The position numbers and the translations under genes are program-made. The notes under the pieces were generated by a model that saw only the letters and a program-made list of their open reading frames with translations, was not told the origin of the DNA and ran no database searches. Source: Litoditis marina (Eukaryota > Nematoda > Chromadorea > Rhabditida > Rhabditidae). Taken from it: DNA of 64,000 nucleotides. Where the stretch lies: the NCBI GenBank assembly GCA_964036275.1, contig OZ038434.1:3990560-4054559 (forward strand), given 5' to 3'. Of this stretch, positions 53,297 through 64,000 are shown piece after piece; the stretch's first letter is position 1; each line of letters starts with the position of its first letter.

Positions 53297-54809
53297 ATTC
53301 AAACAGAGTAGTCAAGATCTGCGAAAGTTAACAGACAGTAAACTACAACCACACCAGAAACTAGACGCACTTAAGACGTTTATTTTACCTCGAGTGACCT
53401 ACATTGGGAGCAATGCCACGCCCTTAATGAAAGAAATAACTGAATTCTCTAGCAATGTTATGGTTGCAGCTAGAATAATACACAACATCCCTATTAAAGG
53501 TGGTCCCCGTGATTACGTACAGATGCCTATCAAATGTGGTGGATTGGGAGTTTTGTGCCCGAAGACAACCATGATGATAGGAAATATTGTTTCCAACTTG
53601 AAGAGACTGTGGTCAGATGAACCGTTTATCAAACGAATGTTCTGGGACTTTCTTCTTTCAACTACCGATCGATACTACAAAGATAAAACAGTAGTTAGTC
53701 AGCTGGACGCTGTTGATTTTCTAAACAGAATCGATAATCACAAATCGGTCAACGTTTACAACGTTTTCTCGCGAATGAGAGAAGCTACAGTTCATCTACG
53801 CAGACACTTGTACAAGTTTGAGTTTGTTTGGGAATACGATGAGTTGAAACTCAAACTACAAGCTACATCCGAACTGCCGGAAATCGTACTCACTAGTCAG
53901 AATGCTAAAGTGTTGCACTTAAAACTGCGCAGTGCTGTGCAGGAACATATTTATACAAATTTCACCTCCGAATACAAACGTATGGGAAGAGTGAGTGAAG
54001 TGGTGGGTAGAGATTCCAGAAACAACCAATTTGTCAGAGATGGTGGAATGTTGAGTTACAGTTCAAACTCATTCGTTCATCAGGCAAGATTGGATATAAC
54101 CAGACTGAAAGTATGTGCTATTCAATACGACAAAGAAGATTCAGATAAAACATGCCGGAGATGTGGTTACGAATGGGAAACCTTGGGACATGTATTGAAT
54201 CAGTGTAAAACCCATTTGGGTACTTTGATATCGGAACGTCATGATTCTGTTCTACAAAGAGTAGTGCAAGGTATCCGAGAAGGAACCAAGAAATATCTAC
54301 GCCTTACAGTAGACAGAAAATCTGACCATGGTTCAAATAGACAGAGACCGGACATTATGCTATTTGATGAGGAAAATAAGGAATTAATCATATCTGATGT
54401 TACATGTCCTTTCGAGAACAGAGAGGCAGCCATGCAAACAGCTTACCAGAGAAAAATCGATAAATATCTCGGAATTCAAGCTGATTACGAATTGAAAGGC
54501 TACAAAGTGCAACAACTACCAATTCTAGTTGGCTCTCTTGGAAACTGGAGACCAGAAAACGATAAGGCGACGAGAGCATTAGGCATTTCGCGACCTTACA
54601 ATAAACTCCTGGTCAAAGTTGTTACTGCTACCGTGCTAGAATACAGTAAGAATATATACTGGAAGCATTTACACGGGGACAATTACGCAATCAAGTCCAG
54701 ATTCATACCTGCAGTCACCTTAAAGGGTGCGAGATGGAAAAGAATAACGACTATGAAAATGCTTGATCCCCAACCCATCTTCGAATCAAGTGATCAAATG
54801 GACAATTAG
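53297..54809 (+). pseudogene. NeSL-like ORF, 3' part: CCHC and restriction-like endonuclease
   Basis: This continues the 5' part in phase once the inserted element is removed; joined, the open frame is 1878 codons including the stop (from 48048). After the RT thumb region (LRKLTDSKL...TFILPRVTY) it has a CCHC-type motif, CRRCGYEWETLGHVLNQC (about 54150), and endonuclease residues RPD (about 54346) and SDVTCPFE (about 54395), the PD-(D/E)xK-like pattern of R2/NeSL elements. I see no other frameshift or stop, so the element was probably intact until the TIR element landed in it. Confidence 0.85.
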
Positions 54810-55179
54810 ATACAGTTTATTATACTGATGTACCAACAAAATAGATTTCACTAACCAAATCTGTCGTACTATCAGAGAAGACTCCAAACTAATTGTGCTT
54901 AATGTGCCTTATGTTTTCCATGCTTATTTCAAGACATACTAATCCACCCCTCGAGAACCCTAAAAGATACAGACTACAAATCAAGTCTTGTGCTTATGGG
55001 ATAAATTCGAAAGGAAAGCTGTGGGGCGGTAGGGACTTTCCCGTGATTCTGCTGTGCCTTAAATCCTTATGACCCGATGACCGAACCCGTGACCCACGAG
55101 GGGAGGAAGGGGGGATTTCAACCCTGCCCCGGCAGGTGCCCACCGTGTTTGTGGGGGTACCCGTATGAGGAAATATTTT

Positions 55180-56328
55180 ACTACATAGAATTCTCTGCTT
55201 AGTTCGTATTTCACAATCCCTTACCAAAAGCGACACCAGTCGACCGCAATGAACGGGAAACGGGCGAGTTGCGAGCGGGAAGAACGCTTTCGGGCGCTGA
55301 GGACCGCGTGTGGCCGCAAGGACACATTTGTAACTCGCTCTTCTGAGCGGATAAAAACGATTTATTGCTGGTAACTTGAGGAACTCGATTATAAGTAGTA
55401 GCTTCGTTCAACTTTGATCTGCATGATCAGCACAGTTTACGAATCACGACTGAAGCATGACAGGCTCAAACTACAAACACAGCAGGTCGAAGCTAGACGT
55501 ACAGTAATCCTGCTCTTTTCCGAGCGCATACTATAGTTCTACCATTCGAAAGTGAACTTTAGACTCTCATAGGAATTAGTATATACTAAAAGTGAATTGA
55601 ATAGTCACGTAAATTTAGCATTCTAATCAGAAATCGTGCACTTTGTAATTGCACGTTCCTGAGTTTTGCTGTGTTCAACATGTTTCACGTGACTGTGCAA
55701 TTGACTAACAGTATATTAGTAATTTATATCGTTCTATTGAATAATAACTGTTTCACAAACTACATGCGATTATCCAAGTCAAGTATAGTCCAAATCATTC
55801 CTGATTTCACTCCTACAGTACACTTTCGAATTTCCCATCTACGTACGTAAACATTCGTTAAATAACTTTCGAACACTTTTTTTACTGGGGAATAGAAATC
55901 GACTTTGAAATACTTGTTAACTATTCCGATAACATAAAAGCAATTAGAATGGACCTAAAGTTTAGTATTTGTAGTGTTATGATGCCTTTACGAATGAGAA
56001 AGACTGTGTTGCCCACCCCCACAGGTCTCTGCCGCGCATTTGGGAAACCCGTACTAGATACGGCGCAACGCGTGACTTGACTGACGCCGCATTTGTTTCG
56101 TCGAAATCGTACTACACAGAATTCTCTGCTTAGTTCGTATTTCACAATCCCTTCCCAAAAGCGACACCAGTCGACCGCAATGAACGGGAAACGGGCGAGT
56201 TGCGAGCGGGAAGAACGCTTTCGGGCGCTGAGGACCGTGTGTGGCCGCAAGGACACATTTGTAACTCGCTCTTCTGAGCGGATAAAAACGATTTATTGCT
56301 GGAAACTTGAGGAACTCGATTATAAGTA
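55180..56328. repeat. 931-bp satellite array, block 5 and right edge
   Basis: The monomer cut at 42819 resumes here at ACTACATAGAATTC. The last landmark is at 55949, and the array stops at about 56328 after GATTATAAGTA. This edge monomer has more substitutions than internal ones (for example TTGACTGACGCC for TTGGCTGGCGCC), as expected at the border of a homogenised array. Confidence 0.93.
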
Positions 56329-56613
56329 TGCGATAGTATTTTCAATTGCTGTTTAAAGTACCGATGCGGCGGGAATGGTTCACATAATCGTTCTACTTTA
56401 ACGTAATAGCTGAATTTCAATGTTTCTCCCCATTGATGCAGGTAAACTGTGAACTGAAAGGAAATATATGATCATATCCCCTATGTACAAAAGAATCACT
56501 GTGCCTGTCTCATTGCTAAGAAAACATTCATATACAGTATACGGTTAATTTAATGCAATCACCATGTACAACACTATAAATATAGATTCTACAGAAAATG
56601 AGTACAACAAGGG

Positions 56614-56771
56614 TTCGTATACTAAAAAATCCAGTCAAATCCATCTCATACTGCGTCTCTCGTTCCGTTGACTTTTTTTCCCGGAACTCGGCAGAATAAT
56701 GAGATCAGAGAAATACTATGTTCGGAGGAGACGGCGGTGGGGATGAAGAAGCTGGGATGTTCATGCATATG
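56614..56771. mobile_element. Diverged MITE copy, family of 57111-57270
   Basis: Shared words are ATACTGCGTCTCTCG on the left and, inverted, GGAGACGGCGGTGGGGATGA followed by GGGATGTTCATGCAT on the right. The length matches the 160-bp family. It is the most diverged of the three copies with 1634-1793. Confidence 0.5.
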
Positions 56772-57110
56772 GCTTCGGGTGCACACAAACCGACGAAGAG
56801 ATAGTTATCGTTCGTTCCACCCACTTATAACCCCCTACAGTAATATGATAAAATGCCAGGTAAAAGTTTGCAAAGTTGGTGTTTTTGGATTTTCTCCAAG
56901 CTCCGGTCGTATCTTCTGCACCTTTCTCACTACAAACTGTGAAATTCTGGAATCGAAATAATGAATCGTTCGCCAGGAAAAGGCTCTTGGACATTTGACG
57001 GATTGCTGTAGATGGACATTGGATGGTGAAACAGAGTTAGTTCACATGAGGGTGACATAGTGGTACATTTGATGGGTGAGTGGCTTTAAGGGAAGACCAT
57101 ACCTGAGTAC

Positions 57111-57270
57111 GTATGGTAGAAGATCCCGACACCTTCATCTCATCCTGCGTCTCTAGCTTTGCCTCACTATTTCTTGTCTCTTACATCCCGACGGAATGTA
57201 AGAGCAGAGAAACAGCGTATGTTTGAGGAGACGCAGGATGGGATGAAGGTGCCGGGATCTTCTAGCATAC
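57111..57270. mobile_element. 160-bp MITE with about 45-bp inverted repeats
   Basis: The left terminus GTATGGTAGAAGATCCCG mirrors the right CGGGATCTTCTAGCATAC with one mismatch. The inner parts ACCTTCATCTCATCCTGCGT and GCAGGATGGGATGAAGGT also pair. The interior is about 70 bp and encodes nothing. This is the best preserved of three copies in the window. Confidence 0.8.
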
Positions 57271-57967
57271 ATACTGCGATTCGTAGTTTGACTTCGATAC
57301 ATGTCATATGTTTCAATCGAGAACAAAAAGATCAAACTTCAAACACAGCAGGAAAGAACAAAATGATATACCCTATTGGCCCGCTTTGCAAAAAGCGAGC
57401 CCTATAGTGAATCATTATCAATTCATTCAAATTCGAATCCTTTTCTGCTTCAGACCTTCAGTAACTTTCCGGAACACGCAGAAAACAGTACACAAATTCG
57501 ACTGGAGAACTCGTAAATTCATACTAGTGCGGTATGAAATCTAAACTTTCAAACTTCAAAAAACAAAGGCCACTTTTCGAGTTGAGGTTTCCTTTCTTGA
57601 GCAACCAGTAAAAACACATTGAAATGGGGTGAACTACACCAGTGCGTTTTGTAGACGTACCTTCGAAACGGAAACGTGAAGAAAGTTGTGTACTTCTCGG
57701 CGGAGTTTTTTTCGTGGAATTTTCACGTACCCATCATTAGCAGAGTGTTCTACATTCTCTACATTTCCTCAAGGTTGGTCGGTTGATTTGGTTTTTTTTT
57801 CCTATTTCGTAATACTGTCACTGTTTCTAGTTCTAAAATTTCTATAACTACGTACGCAATACACAGGTCACTCATATTGTTTGACTGTTTTCATTTCACG
57901 ACCTTTTAATGATCATGAACTTCCATCTATTAGGTTTATGTACAGTGTACACCCTCCAATAACAAAG

Positions 57968-57977
57968 ATACTTTCAG
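57968..57977 (+). promoter_or_regulatory. Candidate spliced-leader acceptor
   Basis: TACTTTCAG ends 10 nt before the ATG at 57988, and an in-frame TAG stands between them. An acceptor so close to the start codon, with no upstream coding exon in frame, is the usual arrangement of trans-spliced nematode genes. A cis-spliced 5' untranslated exon is the alternative. Confidence 0.55.
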
Positions 57978-57987
57978 GTTTTAGTTA

Positions 57988-60052
57988 ATGAGAAAATTCA
58001 TCGGAAGCTTCGAGAGTAGATTTAGCCCCGGAAAGAGCAGAGAGGTGACGAGTGGGGAAATAATCCGGCAGGCCGTCGACAGAAATAAAAGAAAGACTCT
58101 GACAACCGCAAATCTCTTCGCGGCAATCGGTGAGTTTCTGTTATTTCGAAATGGACTTTACCGCTCTTCATAAGATCCTTGGGACATGAAGAGGGACTTG
58201 GGGGAGGGGGGTTAAATTTGACCCATGAAGATACAGGTGTTGGAGAAAGAAGCTGGCTAGATTAAACCATGTGCTGTTAATCTGATGTGATTGTAGTTTT
58301 ATCTGCTTCTCGATCATATTTTGACTGATGGTGTTGACACACAGTTCAATGTTATTGACCCCTAAAATGTGATTTTTTTCGCAGTGTTTTTTTCTCGAAA
58401 TTCATCATGAAAGTTTTTTATATAGAGTAAACTATCTAACAAGTATATTTAATGTTTGAAAGTACATTAACACAAAACGTTGAAGGCAAATGGAGTCCCT
58501 TTTACCTACAAGTCATGTTTTTGAACGGATTGGTCTACGGTTTGACAGAAATGCACGTGCAAGGAGTGTTCTTCACGGAAACCTCCAGAGAAGATCACTG
58601 GTAATATTTTTGTAACAATTAAAAATACCTATATTCGTGATGTTCAAGAAATCATTAAGACTTAAAAATGCGTGTTAGATTGATTGCAACATCTGGAACA
58701 GATCCTTGAGTTTCACAATTATTGTAAAAAGTTTTTTTCAGTTTCAAAGATTGTGAAGGAGTGGAATACGATTGGCTAACGAACGAAACTGTGATGACAA
58801 AAGAAAAGGTTTGCTCACAAAAGTAGTTCCAGTTTTCTCCTTCACGTGGAGGAACGTAGGGCACAAAACAAACAAGCAACTAGAGGGTCTGTGATGAAGA
58901 TGTTGATCTGCTTTGCTGATATTTCATGATCAGATATGGTCATCTCCTGGAGAGATAAGTGAGTATTCATCTCGGTAACTAGAGTTTCATTAGAGTAAAA
59001 TGTGTAATGTAAGATGTGTAATCTAGATGTAGAGTAAGATGTATAAGAGCATTAGAGTCAATAGGGTAACTAGAGTAATTAGACTAAGATGTTACAAGAG
59101 TCTCATGTAGTACTCGGAAGCCGAAATTTGTGAATGAATATCACAGAGACTTGTTCTGTGTTCCTACTAGTAAATTTGATCGAAAAGTGTTTTTTTTCAG
59201 CCAGGTAATGATGAACACGCAAAGAGGTTCTCCAATGCGTTCATGTTGAGTTGTGGCGACTTGTTGGGATCAGTTTTCCTAGTTTTCTCCAACAAGTGAG
59301 TACCTGAATGCTCTATCCGTCTCTTTCTCTTCTTCTAGCGTGCAGAAAATCAGTTCAATTTTCAAGTAGTTTTGCGTACTTTGGGGAAAAGGTTGTACCT
59401 ACGCAACATCATTGTAGGGAAGAGTCAAGGTTCCCCATATATGAAATAAGTACTATATCATCTCGTTATATAATATTTTCAGAATCTTTCACTATAAAAA
59501 ATTCAAATTTTCCGTCAAAAGTGTGCCTATTGAGTTAACTGTCAAACACGGCACATTTCACAAAACAATATTTGCACACCTGAAGATTTTACTTTTTTTA
59601 CAGGGAGGGTCCAGGATTGGTGTTCGGGGCCTCCATGTTGTATGCATTTAGTTGTGGCGTCATGTATATCCAGTACCTGCCCATTCTCAAATTCGCTCAG
59701 TTCACGATGGGATCCTGCACAACGGTATGAAATGTCCAAAATACCTGCCTTCTCTCTATCTCTCCCTCCCTCCTTCTTTCTTCTCCCCAAACGCTCTCTT
59801 TATTGTCCTTGTATCTATATCTCTATCTTATCTCTATCTCATCTCTCTCTCTCTCTTTCTCTTCCTTCCTTTCTTCCTCTCTCGCTCTCTCTCGCTCTCT
59901 CTCTCTCCCTCCTTCTTTCTTCTCCCCAAATTCTCTCTTTATTGTCCTTCTATCTATATCTCTATCTTATCTCTATCTCATCTCTCTCTCTCTCTCTCTC
60001 TTTCTCTTCCTTCTTTTCTTCCCCTCTCTCTCTCACTCTCTCTATCTCTCTC

Positions 60053-60107
<55 letters not shown>

Positions 60108-63100
60108 ACTCAAACGTTCGTTCCAGATCTGTCGAATAGCCGTTCTGATGCACTGTCTGGAGTCGGTTCCCGCTAAACTTCGCCCATTGGGAATGTTCAT
60201 TATGATGTCATTTGTGAGAAGTTTCATATTTTCCGTTGGAGATTTCTGATTTTATAAAATAACTAGGACAAAGAGCTTTAGTGATCTTTTTTTAATATCA
60301 GACAGCTGTTCACCTTCACAGTTTTTTATTCCGACATTATACAACCAGATTTTAGTTCATAATGTAAGTTATTCATTGATTAGCACAGATGAAGGAAGAC
60401 TCATGTCGTATTTGGCACGTGAGAGGAAGAACTCGTAAATTTCAGTGAAGCATCGTGGAGTAAAACATAACCTCTCTAATATTTATTGAAGAATGGATTT
60501 TCATTCGGATTTAAAGAAAACGTGAACTTGCCATAATTCCAAAAAAGTACTTGCAGGGTGTGATTTGGAACGATTTGATGATGTTGGTCTTGATCAATCT
60601 ACAAGATTGGTGGTCTCTCTATTACATCTGCGCAATAGTACATGTTATGAGTACTTCAATATACCTATGGTGAGAGCCACACTTAAATTATTTAGGGTTG
60701 AGGAAATTGAAAAGAATAGTCTTAGTTCTGTCTGCTGTATTGGAAGTTTTCCGTTCCACTAGTTGCGCTAGATGATTGTGTGTGAATGTAACTGGAACTA
60801 ACACAGATTCGATCAACTAAGTTTATCAAAACTAGAAGCGACAACGGGAATAAACCACAAATTTGTTTCATACATTTCTGAATTGGAATTTGACGGCGCT
60901 GCGCCGATAAAATATCGGGTTACTTTCTAAGGTTTTAGAGATACCTGAAAAACGCACGAACGTGTTTGAGCTGTTCTTCACGTTCACTAGGGCACCAAGA
61001 ATGCAGTTTTGAAACTTAAAAAATTGCCAATAAGTTCACTTTTGAAGTGAGTAGGAATGAGATACTGGTTGTGTTCCGAATGTACTGTTTCCAGTTTCAT
61101 TCCACCGAGTGTTCTCCGTTCATTGTACAGACGGAAGACGGAAGAACTAACAGCCGAACTGGAGAAGTGGCGGAAACCACAAGGTTTCAATGAATTTTAT
61201 TCTGGTTAACACCACTGTTCATCATTCAATTTATGCCTGAAATTCGGAACCAAATCATCCAGCCAAAAAGACGATTAACTATGCTTCAAAGTATATTAGC
61301 CAGTCCACAATTTGGAAGTACACTACAAGAAACGGTTGTACAAACTTGAGATATTATTGATTATAACTATTTCCAGCCGAATCACTGGATGTAACCGCCC
61401 TCATAGATGACGTCAACTTCCGCGGTCACGTGGCAATTACCAAGTGGGAAACACTGTTCATGCTCCTCAAAGTACCCCCTTTCCGGAACAAGTTGATCAT
61501 TATCGGCTTCTCAATGTTCGTTTGCGCTTATTTTTCATATTTTCTCTGTTGTTAATACTTTCGTGTTCTGCTTACCTATGTGCGGACCTACGGCTTATGA
61601 CTTTCTAAAGTATTGGAACTTCCAAGTAAATACTAAAAATTCAAAAGTTTGGCACTCAATTCTCCAACACAACATTATGCCGAACACGTGACAACGTTTA
61701 ATTGTCCGTTCGTTCAACGCATCTACTGGTGTGACATATTACTGTTAGAATTCACGAATAGAGGGAGCCCAGTATAACAACAGTTGTTACGAGTTTTTTT
61801 TTTCTGGGTTGTAATCAAACTACCACTTGTGTCCCCAAACTACAATGGCTATCACGATTTGAGGACATAACAATCTGTATTATATTCAGTCCCCTCGTTC
61901 CGGCTCTGAGCTACGTGGTGGATGAAGTTATCGATAAGATGACTTTCCTGGGAATACTCGAGACTCAGATCGTTCTATCCATTTTCCGTCTATTTGGCTT
62001 TCTCATCGCATTATGCATCGTATCCAGGTGAGTTATCTCTCCGTAAGTCTCTTCCTCTTTCTATCTCTCTCACCTTTTTTTCTCTCCTCTTTCGCCCTCT
62101 TCCTCCCTCTCTTTCTCGCTCTAGTTTTTCCTCTCTCTCACTTTCTCTTTCTCTTTCTCTTTCTTCCTCCCCTTTTCCGTCTCTCCGTTTCTTTCCCTCT
62201 TTTTTTCTTCATCTTTCTCTCAGTCCACCTCTTTCTCTCTCTATCCCTATCCAAAATAAACCCAAGTAAAGACTCAAACCAGTAGTTGCTATGTTCAGAT
62301 TCGGCCGTCGAATGGCGTTCTCCTTCTCTCTCCTTTTCGCTTGTATTGGTCAGGCCATCATCCTGATGACCCCCGTTGGACAGTACGACGTGTGCGAGAA
62401 GTCACAGGTTCCAGAACGTACGTCATAAATAGTGTGCGCCGAATGTATAAAATATTCGCTTCAAGCAGGACGATTATGTGGACTCATCCCGTGTCAACGG
62501 TCCTTTAAACTGCAATTGAAAAATGTACTGCAGTTTAAAGGAGTGAATCGTTGGGATTGGACCACATAATCGTCCTTTTTGAGAGAAGTATGCAACTTTT
62601 AAATGAGAAAGTCACAGGTTTTGTCGTACAGTACACATAGGATTTGTGTTTAGGTGAATGGTCTCTCGTGGCTCTGGGCGCAGCGCTTCTCGTAAAAGTT
62701 GCGTCGAAAATTTTGGAGTACACGACGTATCTGGTGAGTATCATATGAAGTTTCACTTGTGAGTTTCATATTGGGAACACATGAAACATTGTCGATACAC
62801 CCTCTATAAAGTTACTAGAGTTCAGATTGTTATTCTTTGAAGTCATTTTTCGAATGATTGAAATACGCTCTAGTTTACCATGTAATGCATTCATAAAGAT
62901 ACTTCAGAGTGATTACCATACTTCAAGAAGCATTTTTTCACAGTGTATTCTGTACATTTCGGTATGGAAGTCAAAATGAAATGGTTGTAGTTTTGTTACA
63001 AATGAGATATTGCAACTGCTGAACCCAGAGGGATCAAACTACAAACACATCAGATCAGATGTCTCTAAGAGCGAGTAATAGCTATGTGTTTCAGATGTTG

Positions 63101-64000
63101 ATTGAGCATTTGCCGACAACATGCCGTCGTTTTGCCCTTCCTCTCGTGTTTGTGTGCACAACTTCAATCGAATTGTCATTTTTCCGCGTGTTCCCTTTTA
63201 CGATAAAGGTGCGATTTTCTCCATTTATACTGGTTTTTATGTCTTCTTCTCAGTGTATGTTCCAGGCTTGCCAGTGTCGTTTTTGGTGTGATAAGATCAA
63301 AAGTGCCGTTTAATTACATGTATCGAAAGAAGTTGTATTCCAAACTGATGAGAATAAACTTGCCCCACAATACAGACGATACAGTCAAATAAGTGGACAT
63401 GTTTCTTTCACTACAGGTGTTATTGGTGTCGATGTATCCCTCGGCGATTGTGCTCGTGACTATGGTGTGGGCAGCTCTCGCCGCGATCGGGGCAGTTCTC
63501 ATGGACAACAGTGGCTTCTCACCCGCCACCACCGCTGAAATACCATGTTATAGGTACAATAATAATAATAATAATTCATGTTCATATGTAGGTATATGAC
63601 TCTTTAAGACTATTTAAGACTCAAAAAAATATTTCTGAAGATCATTCTCATAAACGCCCAGTAACGTAGAACGTCAGAAGCAGGTCATGGTTCAAGAACT
63701 TGTAAGAACGAAGTGCACATCATGTACAATGTTTTGTCACGACGTATTCTGTACTTTCACCCGAAATCACCTCGGGAGCAGGATTCTTCAATTGAAGTAG
63801 TTACATCGGAAGTATAGTCGAAACGTACCACTTCCTCTCTCTTTTTTTCCTTTCCTTCTCTCTCTCCTATATTTTCATTTTTGTTTCTCTTTTTTTCCTC
63901 TCTATATTTTTCTTAATTCACTTATTTCTTCAGATACGCGATAAAAACACTTTTGTCAATTTCAGGTTGCGCCCGCCTCCGTACCCCAAGGACCCTAAAA
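57988..64000 (+). CDS. MFS transporter, SLC22-like, 16 exons, 3' end beyond window
   Basis: This is probably a plasma-membrane carrier for small organic ions; the substrate cannot be read from sequence. Exons: 57988-58129, 58486-58600, 58742-58809, 59205-59295, 59604-59724, 60127-60213, 60322-60363, 60557-60669, 61095-61183, 61377-61515, 61890-62027, 62299-62417, 62654-62733, 63095-63208, 63417-63553, 63966 onwards. Phases agree throughout, giving about 543 residues. About twelve hydrophobic segments are visible. TM1 (YLQVMFLNGLVYG) is followed by a short outer loop with two Cys and a possible N-glycosylation site (NET), shorter than in typical SLC22. A cytosolic loop follows TM6. SRFGRR after TM8 matches the MFS DRxGRR motif, and EHLPTTCRR before TM11 matches the SLC22 ELYPT region. 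Weak points are the acceptors TTGAAG (58485) and CCTTCACAG (60321). It could instead be another nematode-expanded MFS family. Confidence 0.8.
59745..60108 (+). repeat. Pyrimidine-rich CT tract with internal duplication
   Basis: An intron of the transporter (59725-60126) is almost wholly CT-rich and ends in about 25 CT units just before the acceptor. A block beginning CCTCCTTCTTTCTTCTCCCC is present twice (about 59768 and 59908), a tandem duplication of about 140 bp. Confidence 0.85.
62040..62260 (+). repeat. Pyrimidine-rich CT tract in a transporter intron
   Basis: This imperfect CTTT/CTCT tract fills most of the intron between the exons ending at 62027 and starting at 62299. The serine/leucine-rich open frames across it are artefacts. 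Confidence 0.85.
62467..62575. mobile_element. 109-bp hairpin MITE in a transporter intron
   Basis: Perfect outer arms AGGACGATTATGTGG and CCACATAATCGTCCT, plus an inner pairing CCTTTAAACTGCA/TGCAGTTTAAAGG, make almost the whole element fold on itself. It lies in the intron between 62418 and 62653. No duplicated target is obvious. Confidence 0.8.

Larger units (their letters stand above)
48015..55179 (+). mobile_element. NeSL-like non-LTR retrotransposon, interrupted
   Basis: A single-ORF, restriction-like-endonuclease LINE of about 6.0 kb, plus a 1.13-kb insertion. The order zinc fingers, Ulp1-like cysteine protease, reverse transcriptase, CCHC and PD-(D/E)xK endonuclease is diagnostic for the NeSL group known from nematodes. 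The 3' untranslated region (54810 to about 55179) ends in a GC-rich stretch and has no poly(A). Known NeSL-1 elements insert in spliced-leader genes; this copy lies in satellite DNA next to another LINE, so it is not at that site. Confidence 0.85.
56329..57977. other. Intergenic region before the transporter gene
   Basis: No gene was recognised. It contains two members of the same 160-bp MITE family (about 56614-56771 and 57111-57270). The transporter promoter should lie here or further upstream, but no specific motif stands out. Confidence 0.5.

Noticed and set aside
59642..60249. Serine/leucine-rich open frames of 148-174 codons on the plus strand
   Set aside because: They span exons of the transporter and an intronic CT tract; low-complexity artefacts.

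Overview
The window reads as nematode nuclear DNA, most likely rhabditid. The support is: intron acceptors of the TTTTCAG type; mostly short introns; a TTTCAG acceptor 10 nt before the start codon of the right-hand gene, as in spliced-leader trans-splicing; and a NeSL-type retrotransposon carrying an Ulp1-like protease. The species was not identified. All alignments and coordinates were made by eye, so repeat boundaries can be off by a few bases.

Layout. (1) 1-2465: gene-poor DNA with CACGTG-rich repeats and a MITE. (2) 2466-7865, minus strand: an acetylcholinesterase gene. Fourteen exons splice in phase into about 559 codons with the catalytic triad and six conserved cysteines. The exon carrying the start codon and signal peptide was not found. 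(3) 7866-18436: intergenic DNA with GA tracts, small tandem duplications and MITEs. (4) 18437-56328: a 38-kb array of a 931-bp satellite opened by four insertions. (5) 56329-57977: intergenic with two related MITEs. (6) 57988 to the window end, plus strand: a 12-TM major facilitator transporter resembling SLC22 organic-ion carriers, 16 exons so far.

The centre is a layered record of mobile elements. Successive monomer landmarks are 931 bp apart, or 931 bp plus one insertion of 3566, 2834, 1991 or 12354 bp. After subtracting these, the array from first to last landmark is exactly 18 monomers. The insertions are: a Helitron-like element (A) with a second Helitron-like element (B) at its 3' end; a 2.8-kb foldback element with a 7-bp target duplication and a nested Harbinger-like element; a second copy of Helitron-like A; and a 12.35-kb pair of non-LTR retrotransposons. 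The pair is a CR1/Jockey-like APE element followed by a NeSL-like Ulp1/RT/restriction-like-endonuclease element. The NeSL-like frame is itself split by a 1.12-kb inverted-repeat element carrying two tRNA-like promoter modules that point outwards. Removing that element with one 4-bp target copy leaves the frame continuous.

The two host genes look unrelated in function: hydrolysis of acetylcholine outside the cell, and transport of small organic ions across a membrane. Nothing suggests an operon. The most unusual material is the outward tRNA-like TIR element, the tandem Helitron-like pair, a canonical -1 slippery heptamer at the ORF1/ORF2 junction of the CR1-like element, and a fossil duplicate of an acetylcholinesterase exon start.
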